In this document: positions 43,101-52,800 of the stretch, one piece after another
How the letters are laid out: each line of letters starts with the position of its first letter
Position numbering within the stretch: position 1 is the first letter of the stretch
From: UMGS1958 sp045542415
Lineage (GTDB): Bacteria > Bacillota > Clostridia > UBA1381
Reading direction: 5' to 3'
NCBI GenBank assembly: GCA_045542415.1
Contig: JAZQKZ010000042.1
Span: 13,562 to 77,561 of the forward strand
Length of the DNA stretch: 64,000 bases
Translations under genes and position numbers: made by a program
Notes under the pieces: generated by a model
The model's input: the letters and a program-made list of their open reading frames with translations, nothing else
Told to the model about the DNA's origin: nothing
The model's database searches: none

Positions 43101-46100
43101 AGCTACATCTTCTATAACAAATTCCTGCATTTTGTATCTGTCTGCATACAAAGTATTAAGAAGTGTATTTTCACCTTGCATAATACACAATGCAGGGTTG
43201 TTTGCCATTTGTTGATTAGTATATGCACATATTTTTAATGTACCCGAAGCAGTCGGAGTATATGTGTAGTAGTTTTTAGTATTACTACCGCTACTGTAAT
43301 ATGCACCGTGCTTCAAGCCGCAAACCGTTTCACCGTTATAAGTAGTTGTTTCGGTAGGAGAAATGGCCGGAGTATCTCCACTCCATGTAAGACCAGCTTT
43401 TGTTGTATTAGTCGAGAAATCAATCGGCATATCCCATGTATAGGTATTACCGGCAATAGTCTGACCGCCACCCTGTGCAACTGTAATATCCCATGCTGCA
43501 ACATCTGAGACTGTCATTGCCCACTTCTCATCAACTCCTCTTGCAAGAGTAGTTGCCTCATCCGGTACATACTTGACACCGATGAGCCATGCTGAAGATG
43601 TTGAATAGATATATACCGGAACTCCTGCCTCTACCTCTAAGCTTACACCTGTCATTGCCTGATCTACTGATGTTTCGCTTGAAACATTACTACCCTGCTT
43701 AATCGAAACTGATCCTGCCGAGAACGTCGCACTTACTGTACCGCTCCAGTACGGAATAAATTCCAGAACACCTGATTCAGGAAGATCGCCCGAGAACACT
43801 CCCGGATGGTATAAGAAGATACTGCTGTTGTTAATCAACATCGGCTTTTCCGCTGTTGCGTGCACCTTCATATCGTAAACATATGAACCATCATAGTCTG
43901 TACCGTCATCAGCATTCGGGAAGTCACCAACAAGCATATCTGACTCATACTGTGTTATACCATCAACACCTGTCATATAGTAGAAGTCCCATGTATATGC
44001 ATTTGATACCGGTGTGAGAGTTTCATCTGTTGTTGTGTCCGTTGGTGCATCATCAGAATATGAAGCTGTGATGTTTCTGAACTGTAATACAACATCATTA
44101 TCTGTTGCACTGTCACACGGCTCTACATTCAAGTACAATGCATCCGCAAGACCTGTCGGATATGAATCTGTCAAAGCTGATGACGAATCATCACCCATTG
44201 CAGCCTTAACAGTCTTTGCCGATAAATTAATTGTAAATGTTACTGTATTCCATGTATCATCCTGTGCGCTGCCAAAAGCATATGTTGTGCCGTTTGTTGC
44301 ACCTGTTCCCGGTACAAGCTTAAAGTCGGAGCTCCATGGTCCGTAACCTGTAAGTCTGCCGAATGTACCGGCATTTCCTCCGCCCCAGCCGTTTACTGCG
44401 GTGTTCGTGCTGATATCAATAAACCAGTTTGACGAACCCGGGTAAGCTGACGGACGGTATAAATCGTATGAAACTGTGATTGTACCTTCTGCTGTTGTGA
44501 TGTCCGCCGGAGCATTCTCCATTATATCAAGGAGGTTACAGTAAACCGGAGCAGCAGCCTCGCCTGACGGCTGCGTTACTGTATATACACCGTCCGCCTC
44601 TGTAACTGTTGTTGAGCCTGACGCTGTCCATGTTGGCGAAGTCTCTGATAAGGTTGCAACCTCAGCCGAGTTCCCGAACAGCGACATCACCTCTGAGGTA
44701 GTAGCTGATTCGGTTGTTGTGCAGGTTATATCTGTTATTGTACCGCCTGCATTCTGGAAATATATGTATATAGTATCGTCTTCCGAGAGACCGTTTATCG
44801 TAGCAGTCTGCTCATCTGTACCGGCACTGCCCAACGTTGTGGCACTTCCGCTAATTCCATTTCGATAATACAACTGGGATCTATTTCCTGTTCCATTCCA
44901 TGTGATTGCTATTTCACTTGTGCCACTGAGCTGCGGTGTAAGTGCAATTACCGCACCCATTCTGTCTGTTCTATTAGTGTTATACGTTCCTACAGTGCAG
45001 GTTATACTGCCATCATTATTGTTAGTGAATCCGTATTGATTACTATTATAGCTTCTACTATAAAACGTTGCATTCACTACATCACCACTTAACGTCTGGT
45101 CTGCATAGTCATTTTCTGACGAAGTATTAACCGAACTCAATGCCACTGATTCTGTCTCAGCGGGTGCAGGTGTCGGTGTTGGTGTCGGTGTAGGTACAGC
45201 TGCTCCCGAAATTCCTACATCCATTCTATTGTGATAGTAACGAATTTCGTAGATTTTTGCACGCTTGGCGTTACCGCTAAACCAAATTTTCAAAGGCTCG
45301 CCCGCTTTAATAGCCTGCCCGCCAACTGACGTTATCGCTGTAACCTCCAAGACATCATCATCAGTAGGTGGATGTGCGATTTTACTGCTACTGCTTCCCT
45401 GCTTCACATTGATTGTTCTTTGTCCGGTATCAGTCGTATCGTCACATTCCCAGATGATTTCAATTTCTGCTCCGTCATGTCTTGGTGTAAATTCTATACA
45501 GGCTACATAATCATTCTTTTCTGCATCTACATTGTTTCCGTTGGCGACTCTCAAATAATTGTTTATGGGACTCTGTTCTCCTGCTGAATAAGAGGCCGCC
45601 GGTATCTCAATATTGCCGGATTTTTCGTAAATAAAAAACCCTCTCTGTGTGCCATTCACATCTGCACCGGCTTTGATATCTATCCAATCACCGTATGATT
45701 CCTCATAATAGCTGATTGATTCACTGAATTCACTATCACTTGCTGTAGGATATTCATCACCACTTTCGCCAAGTCCGTCAAAGTCAATCACCTTAACTGC
45801 ACGGCTCTCCGGATTCATTGTCGGCGTTATCATACTATCACGGTTACTGTATTCTCTCGAAAGGAATCTGAACGAATATGTACCGTCATACGGCGCAACA
45901 AAGCTGAGCGGTTCGTAACCATTCTTTACTACTGCGCCATCCTTTGTTATTCCGTTCGGACCGTTCTCCTCCATTGTCGGGTTTGCAATATGTCCCACAC
46001 CGCTTTCAACTACGTCGAAAAGATAAACCTTTGTGCGGTCTGCACCGGTTGTCAATGACGAACCCGGAAGGAAATTGCTTTCTACATACTCCTGAACAGT

Positions 46101-46625
46101 AACACCACCTGTGCCTGTAACCGTTTCTGTAGTTGTGGTTCCATCTTCATTTTCAGTCTCAACGTTAAGAGTAAAATAGCCCTTTTCCCGCTCAGGATCA
46201 TATGCCTCCGTAAGGCTACCCGATACCGGCAAGGTTACCGCAATACTTCCGCCCTTTAATGATGAAGTATCCTCAAGCTCTAAGGAATTCGGAATATTTC
46301 CGCCCTTTTCGTACATACTTTCCTTATGCACAATCGCCTGAATACTTCTGTCGCTTGCGTTTGTTACCTCACTTCCGAAGAAGATTGTTTCGCCTGCCTT
46401 TGCATATACGTTTACAACGTTCTTACTCGGCATTCCGAACTGATCTCTGTCACGCCAGTCAAGATACGGACGCATTGCTTCCGTACCTGTTGTCGGTGTA
46501 GTTCCGTCTGTCGGCACAGTAGCCATCTCTCTTGAACCCTCGGCAAATACAGGAACTACACTTGTACTTATCATCGCAGCCGAAAGCAAAAACGCCGTCA
46601 CCGAATGTCTGTTAAAGTATTTCAT
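40137..46625 (-). CDS. Giant secreted modular protein 1
   Basis: 2162 residues from ATG 46625 (AAGGAG nine bases upstream). Signal peptide ends near VVPVFA. The N-terminal region (about 30-470) has VYAKAGETIFFGSEV and PLSFVAPYDGTYSFRFLSREY, ending in IYEIRYYHN. A TPTPTPTP linker lies near 480. Several beta-sandwich-like modules follow (about 490-650, 873-1021, 1041-1195), with an extra unique module about 680-860. Then come NAGGYKASIYP and FVFYSNNRGFLLDRW, a FlgD-Ig-like stretch near 1490 (LSWNGCDAYGNIVPEGVY) and an acidic linker near 1820-1850. The C-terminus is beta-rich and ends in LPYLSVVSK. No LPXTG, SLH, dockerin or catalytic domain recognised. Large adhesin-like surface protein by inference; function unknown. 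Confidence 0.8.
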   Translation of the reverse strand: MKYFNRHSVTAFLLSAAMISTSVVPVFAEGSREMATVPTDGTTPTTGTEAMRPYLDWRDRDQFGMPSKNVVNVYAKAGETIFFGSEVTNASDRSIQAIVHKESMYEKGGNIPNSLELEDTSSLKGGSIAVTLPVSGSLTEAYDPEREKGYFTLNVETENEDGTTTTETVTGTGGVTVQEYVESNFLPGSSLTTGADRTKVYLFDVVESGVGHIANPTMEENGPNGITKDGAVVKNGYEPLSFVAPYDGTYSFRFLSREYSNRDSMITPTMNPESRAVKVIDFDGLGESGDEYPTASDSEFSESISYYEESYGDWIDIKAGADVNGTQRGFFIYEKSGNIEIPAASYSAGEQSPINNYLRVANGNNVDAEKNDYVACIEFTPRHDGAEIEIIWECDDTTDTGQRTINVKQGSSSSKIAHPPTDDDVLEVTAITSVGGQAIKAGEPLKIWFSGNAKRAKIYEIRYYHNRMDVGISGAAVPTPTPTPTPAPAETESVALSSVNTSSENDYADQTLSGDVVNATFYSRSYNSNQYGFTNNNDGSITCTVGTYNTNRTDRMGAVIALTPQLSGTSEIAITWNGTGNRSQLYYRNGISGSATTLGSAGTDEQTATINGLSEDDTIYIYFQNAGGTITDITCTTTESATTSEVMSLFGNSAEVATLSETSPTWTASGSTTVTEADGVYTVTQPSGEAAAPVYCNLLDIMENAPADITTAEGTITVSYDLYRPSAYPGSSNWFIDISTNTAVNGWGGGNAGTFGRLTGYGPWSSDFKLVPGTGATNGTTYAFGSAQDDTWNTVTFTINLSAKTVKAAMGDDSSSALTDSYPTGLADALYLNVEPCDSATDNDVVLQFRNITASYSDDAPTDTTTDETLTPVSNAYTWDFYYMTGVDGITQYESDMLVGDFPNADDGTDYDGSYVYDMKVHATAEKPMLINNSSIFLYHPGVFSGDLPESGVLEFIPYWSGTVSATFSAGSVSIKQGSNVSSETSVDQAMTGVSLEVEAGVPVYIYSTSSAWLIGVKYVPDEATTLARGVDEKWAMTVSDVAAWDITVAQGGGQTIAGNTYTWDMPIDFSTNTTKAGLTWSGDTPAISPTETTTYNGETVCGLKHGAYYSSGSNTKNYYTYTPTASGTLKICAYTNQQMANNPALCIMQGENTLLNTLYADRYKMQEFVIEDVAAGTDLKIYSVNGSVFLYTMEFIEDDQTPTDYSEVTGRVWTNIFFLNAGGYKASIYPKLNILTENGFLYDFWMNGTQPYSFVFYSNNRGFLLDRWSLQSNPSLTGTEGTTAALQSLEHSFYSLGDSDVGDAPIRTESDSNGPIEYNGNTMVSPILGNYIPTDDAKDSTHMMFLNSPDQASFEAYTTSKGLRTISSNNTLYADILKHMTYEGLGRGAYGNFGTKGIGGEFHVTITADMAARLKNLGSNSIAVVLDFSAYDLAYEGTAPVPVLDSTGAWAKTAATGASALEGEANNLVTLSMVVNTEATTDTVYTLSWNGCDAYGNIVPEGVYSDIITSVIEMGTAHFPILDAEHNPNGFKVRMINPGNSTPDYLYYNNDAVSPKTNSADPSAWYFTGRDSTPEEYPARIGDGENRTAGISTDAGNTTVGVMAYGEYSVPPETDDTALQSVYDGLNKGQAGGDGGYGNYAAIDMWSRYKVDTESTMTIGVATVTDLKPYVSFVAPDGTIANGTLPFKISHVGYAGEMLEEYPENLGDAESDSETAQKFGNTISTGFITTVSSVAGVTNDYIAWDITIPVSGTKTDDSGNEITMSTYIKIPESATLTTQEDVDEAEYLTYELYSTLFDDYTATDKEVAVGDEDMPDWEADASLDESSDVDIMDTPTSAEDSMDGISEESYIESISMLSETTGTAGDYDNEAKWSVTMNVDSTAVLADTESKVNAGSIYKVNTIGGSADGKAMISLQYKLPTTVSGTGTVKLGIVIDNLYAPGASAIAKYNTEYLDAYHDITGILNGTSNAVRATSFSGYESGSNNEYYRGSSEASVNYVMDFSRQNSTYTKTTDGDNNTVYSVTVGETKFTSSDSFANYSLFGGGVVLNNAKYHNDHGITTTGTIELSVPGAADITIGTCSYGNVKAVLKNTDGTVVAEQEIIGSRVSGAGGTYGCYSIGEDNSTVVFSYSGLPTTLTLSFEASSAGGPVLYLPYLSVVSK

Positions 46626-46678
46626 TCCAATCAACTCCTTATAAAACTATCTGCCACCAATAATTATACTATATACAT

Positions 46679-46707
46679 ATCATATCCTTTTTCCTTTTAA
46701 TTTGCAA
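46679..46707 (-). promoter_or_regulatory. Promoter of giant gene 1
   Basis: Minus strand TTGCAA (46702-46707), 17 bases with AAAAAGGA, TATGAT (46679-46684). Just upstream, TCATAACAACCC is shared with the promoter of giant gene 2. Confidence 0.78.
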
Positions 46708-46822
46708 GGGTTGTTATGACATATAATACTGATTTTTTAGTTTTTTGGTATAAAACGCACATTTTATGACATAAAAGCGACAATTTTTCTTGATTGAAGT
46801 AATTTTTTCTTGATATAATGAA

Positions 46823-46848
46823 ACAGAGACAGCCAAAGCTGTCTCTGT
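46823..46848 (-). terminator. Terminator of giant gene 2
   Basis: ACAGAGACAGC/GCTGTCTCTGT stem, identical to that after giant gene 1 apart from the loop. Confidence 0.85.
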
Positions 46849-46868
46849 TAAGGTTTAATTCTTTTGAA

Positions 46869-49800
46869 TTAGTTTGATGTTACTCTTAAGTACGGTAACC
46901 AGAAGCGTGCACTAGTGCTTCCGCCATCTGACGGTGCTTCAAACTTGAGTGTAAGTGTAGTTGCCTCACCTGAATACGAAAGTGTTACACTGCCATCAGA
47001 ATCCGGATAGCAGCCATATTTTCCATTTGTTGAGTCCTGATACTTACCTAATACATTTGCTATTCTTCCAACTTCTTCACCTGAAGCATTGTATAAAACA
47101 ATGTCTGTATAGTTGTATCCACAAGTTCCGACTGTTATATCAACCGAACCCGGTACATTAACAGTGTATGTGTTACAACCCGAGATACCGTGAGTATTAT
47201 CATAACGGGCATTATTGAAAGTAACATTGCCATTAAATAGCGAAGCATTTACATATGTACTCTGTGCAAATTCAGTACCATCAACAGTTACTGATGTACC
47301 GTCACCACGGAAGTCCATCACATAGTCAATCTTTGATGCTTCTTCTGCTGAGATTGTCTTACCTGTTTCGTACTCATTGTTCGAGCTATTTTCGTAGGCA
47401 CTGAAGCTTGTAGCCTGAATTGCGTTACTTTCACCTGTTAACAAGCTTGTGATATCATGATACTCATCAAGGTCGCTGCTGCCGAATGTTGCAGTTGCTT
47501 CCGAACCCGGAGCATAGAGATTGTCAATAACAAGACCTAATACTACTGTACCCGAACCTGAAATTGTTGTCGGAAGACTGTATCTGAGTTTGATATTCGC
47601 CTTACCCGTATCACTGTCGCCAATCTGCGCAACCTGATAAATGCTACCCTTGTTTATTGAGTTTTCTACATCAGTAAGCGTTGCTTCTGTGCTTACATTG
47701 AAGGTAACATCCCAATATCCGTTGCCATCATAATCACCTGCAGTAGTATCAGTATCTGAAAGCGACATAGCCTCAATATATGACTCATCTGTTATGCCGT
47801 CATTTGCAGACTCTGCAGAATCAGGAGTATCCATGATTCCCGGCTCTCCATCCTCGTTCAGTGATGCATCTGAATTCCAGTCCGGATCAGCTTCATCACC
47901 TACATTTACTTCATCATCTGCTATAGCATAACTGTCAAAGAGTCCTGAATACATCTCATATGCAAGATACTCTGCTTCATCTACGTCCTCCTGAGTTGTA
48001 ACTGTACCATCAGGAATCTTAATAAATGTCGGCATTGTTGTGCTTGTAGTTGTAGTATTACCACTTTCATCTGTACTTGTTGATGTAAGTGTACCTGATA
48101 CCGGAATTGTAACATTCCATGCAACCTGGCTATTTGTAAAGCCTGAAGCTGATGAAAGCTTTGCTACAAAGCCTGTCGAAATTGTGTGTCCGAACTTCTC
48201 AGCTGTTTCTGTATCATTTATTGCATCACCAAGATTTCCCTCATACTCCTCAAGCACCTGACCTGAGTATCCTACATGTGATACCTTGAACGGAAGTGTA
48301 CCGTCTGTAACTTTACCGTCTATAGCAACGAATGATACATACGGCTTTAAGTCAACGATCGGTGCAACACCGATTGCAAGGTTCTGATTTGCCTCTCTCT
48401 CGTACATCGACCACATATCAATTGCAGTATAGTTACCGTAACCGCCGTCGCCGCCGGCCTTACCCTTACCGCTGTTAAGACCTGCATATACTTTTGCAAG
48501 TGCATCTTCACTGCCTTCGATATCTGCACTGTACTCACCGTAAGTCATGGCACCGCCCTGAGTATTTGTATCCCAACCGGCTACCATGTTCTGACCGTCA
48601 CCAATCTTTGACGGTAAATATTCGTATGCCTTCTGGCTCCAGCTTGTGAAGTACCATGCACTCGGATCGTTTGCGTCTACCTTCGGAGCTACCGCCTCAT
48701 TGTTATAGTAAAGGTATGTTGACTTGCTGTTACCCTCATTTACCATTTCTACCTTGAAGCCGTTCGGGTTATGCTCAGCGTCAAGGATCGGGAAGTGAGC
48801 CATACCCATTTCCACGAAGCTCTTTATGTTGTCTGTGTATTCACCCTCCGGAACAACGTTACCGTATGCATCACGACCGTCCCATGCAAGTGTGTAGTTA
48901 CCTGCACCGTTTACTACAGTTGATAATGATACACGGTTATTCTTCTCTGCATCTGTCTGGCTTGAAGTCGTTGCCCATGTACCATCATCTGCTAAAACCG
49001 GAACAGGAGCTGTGCCTGTTTCATCAAGGTCATATGAGCTGAAGTCAAGCAGGATGCTTACGCTGTTTGCACCAAGGCTTTCAAGCACTGTCGCTTCGCT
49101 GGCATTAACTGTCAATTCAAAACGTCCGCCGATACCGACTGTACCGTAGTTTACAGTAGTATCATCCTCGTCATTTCTTGCCGCATTTCCAAGACCTACA
49201 TATTCAATATCTGCAAGAAGGCTCTCATAAACACTTTCACTTGCATTAATTGTTCTTAATGATGTAAGACCTGTGTATGCATTTAATACTGACGTATTAT
49301 TCTCCGGCGAATTAAAGAACATCTTATGTGTTGAGTCCTTGGTTTCATCAACCGGGATATAGTTTCCGTCAATTGTTGACTGCATTATATTACCATTATA
49401 AACGATCGGGTTGTTGTTACCGTCCTTCTCAATATGAACCGGAGGTGTACCAACGTCACTACCTGATGACCAGCTGTAGAACGAGTGCTCTAACGACTGT
49501 AATCTTTCAGTTGTTGATGTCTGTCCCGATAATTCCGGATTGCTGTATAAGCTCCAACGGTCAAAGAGGAATCCTCGGTTGTTGGAATAGAACACGAATC
49601 CGTACGGCTGAACACCGTTCATATAGAAGTCATATAAGAAGCCTTCCTTTGTGAGGATGTTAAGCTGCGGATAAATCGAAGCCTTGTAATTACCTGCATT
49701 AAGGAAGAAGATGTCTGCCCATGCACGACCCGGAATTGATACATATCCGTCTGAATAATATGAATCCTCTGCATATCCTACCGCATAACAGAACCATGTT

Positions 49801-52800
49801 CCGTTATCTGCGTTTGCATCGGTTGAATATATCCTAACCTCAGCTCCTGCCGCTACATTTGCTGAACATGTTGTCATAATATATCCGCTCGGTAACAGAG
49901 CTGATGCAACAACCGAACCATTCTGTTCAATATTGAGATATCTTGTACCGCTATTAGTTCCTGAATATGCATGCACAGTTATAGTACCTGATGAATCCGG
50001 AGTATATGAGAGATAGTTGTTTGAATATGACTCATTATAATACTCATTCATCTTCAGACCGGAAACCTGCGCACCGTTAAGAGTACTTGTTTCTCCTGAT
50101 ATACTGCCTGAACCGTGTTTTGTCAAGCCGTCAACTGTAGTATCACTACCATCAGCAGTATAGAGCTCGTTTGCAACGTCCCAAGTGTGAACATCACCCT
50201 CTACAGTCTGACCGCCGCCCTGAGCTACTGTAATATCCCATGCAGCTACCATTGAGCCTGTTACTGCCCACTTTTCGTCAACGCCTCTTTCCATACCTGT
50301 TTCCGGTTCATCCGGAACGTACTTAACGCCTCTGATATATGATGAGCAGCTTCCGCCTGTCGGATAAATATATACCGGCTTACCTGCTTCAACTGTAAGA
50401 GTAACTTTCTGGGTATCATTATTTCCTGTTGATGTTACTATTTCTGATTCTGCACCGTTTAACTGCTTAATCTGAACATTTCCGTGATTAAATGAAACGG
50501 TAACTTCACCGCTCCAGTACGGAATAAATTCAAGCACTCCCGCATCAGGTGTTCCGTCGCTGTTAAATGTACCGCCCCAGTACATGAATAATGTACCGTT
50601 GTTAATTGTCACCGGAACAGTTTCCGATGCGTGTACCATCATGTCATATGTGTAGCTGTAGTCGTAATCTGTACCATCCTCACCATTCGGATATTCACCT
50701 ACAAGCATATCTGATGAATAATATGTATTGTTTGTACCTAAGCCCTTCATATTATAGAAGTCCCAGGTATATTTATTTGATACCGGTGTAAGTGATGTGG
50801 TGGTGGTTGTTTCTGTATCCTCCGTTGTATCGTCTGAAATTGTATATTCAATACCTACATAAGCAAGACCGGGCTGTGCATCAAAGCCAAAGCTTGCATA
50901 CTTCGTCAAGCCTTCTACTGTTGTTATAACAAGATTATTATAATTCTCTGAAACTGCTGTTCCTATAGCTGTTCCGTTTGCAACCTTACCAAACGCTGCC
51001 GTATCAATTTCTACAACTTTTAAATTTGTAGCTGTCTCCGCCTGATTTGACCAATATGCTATTGTCAAATCATATGAATCTGCATCATTTTCAGCGAGCT
51101 TCGGGTCTATAACTAATGTATAACCATAACCGCCAGATGTCTTCAATGCCTTTGAAGCTGTAATTGTTTCTCCGCCTAAAGTTGTAAAAGTAGCTGTTTC
51201 ACCTCTGTATGAAGATGAAGCATTTGCTCTTGTCGATGCAGGAGTACGGCTATAATATAATTCCGGAGCTGTTGCTACACTTGAAGCTGAACGAGTAAGA
51301 ACAGTTGCAGCTGTGGTTCCGTCAGGTAAGTAACCATCTGTACCCGCCGGAGAATCACTCGAATATGAACCTGTCAACGTCCACTCAGCATATGCTGTTT
51401 CAGCAGAATCCTCAGAGAAGAGTGCAAACTCTGATACTGTCGCTGTATCTGTTGCAGTTCCCTCGAAATGATAGATTATTTCAAGAATATCTGTCCACGA
51501 CTGATCGAAATAAAGATATGTAGTTTTTCCCACCGGAAGTGAATCTGTGGTTATTGAACCATTTTCTCCGGTAGCAACTGAACCGTATGTTCCTGTCACA
51601 GCACCTGTAGCGTTAACACTTACATCACTGTCATTACCATTCTTAATTACAAATTCAATCTTCGCATTTTCATACTTAGGAGTTACCGCAATAACACCTG
51701 CTGTAGTGTCAGTCGGTGCATCATCTGTCATATTAAGGAATGTGCCTGCCGCATTCTGATAAAGCGATTCTGTATATGTTGTTTCTCCTACAGTTACTTC
51801 ATCATCCATGGTTCTGTATTTAAAACCTCTGTTGTTACTACCGTCTCCTGCCTGGTCTGCACTGTAGAAGGTCATATCATACAATTCATCTGTAAGTGTT
51901 CCTGAAACAGTATAATCCTCAGTGTAATCTGCTGAAAGAGTTGTATAGTCAATGCTTTCACTTACCGCATCAAACGGATATTCATCTGTCAGAATGTAAT
52001 TTATTGCATGAACATATGCATTCTGTCTGTCAAAATAAAGATATGTAGGAGTATCCTTTGTAAGACTGACTGTTGTAGTAACCGGTGTTCTTGTACCACT
52101 TGATGTTATATGCTGATTAGCTATTTCTGTAGAAGTAGTTCCGTCTGTTGTAGAATAAAGCTTGGTTCTATAGTTATCCGCTGCATCTGACCAGACTATT
52201 TCTACTTTTGCATTAGCTGTTTTAGGAACAATCCCTATAACACCCGCAGTTGCATCTGTAGGTGCTCCATCTGTAAAATTCAAAAATGAACTTGCTGCAT
52301 ACTGATTATAGCCATAGCTGTATGCTGTACCATCAGCAGCAGTTACAGATGTCTCAGTATATGCAAAGCCTCTGTCCTTATTGCCGGTCTCCGATGCCGG
52401 TGCACCATAGAGGGTTATTTCATATAAACCATCGACCGTACTAACTTTATCCTGATAATTTGACATTTCGCTAAACGCCAACAAATCAACAGTTGTCACA
52501 TACTCAATCGGCTCCGGTGACGGTGTCGGTGTCGGTGTCGGCTCTGATGCAGTTTCAACATTTGAAACATCTACTCTGTTATAATAGTATCTGATTTCAT
52601 AAATCTCTATACCGTGATTTGAATTATTCTGTGCATAAAGCTTCAGCTCTGAACCGGCTTCAATCGGATAACCGCCCGAATTTGAAATTCTTGTAACCTG
52701 CATATCGCCGGTTGTTGTTACTGTTATACGGTCACTCTGTGTTTCGCCGTGTCCGTTCTGAGCAGCATAGAAAGTCTGTGTTGAATTACTACCAAGGCTT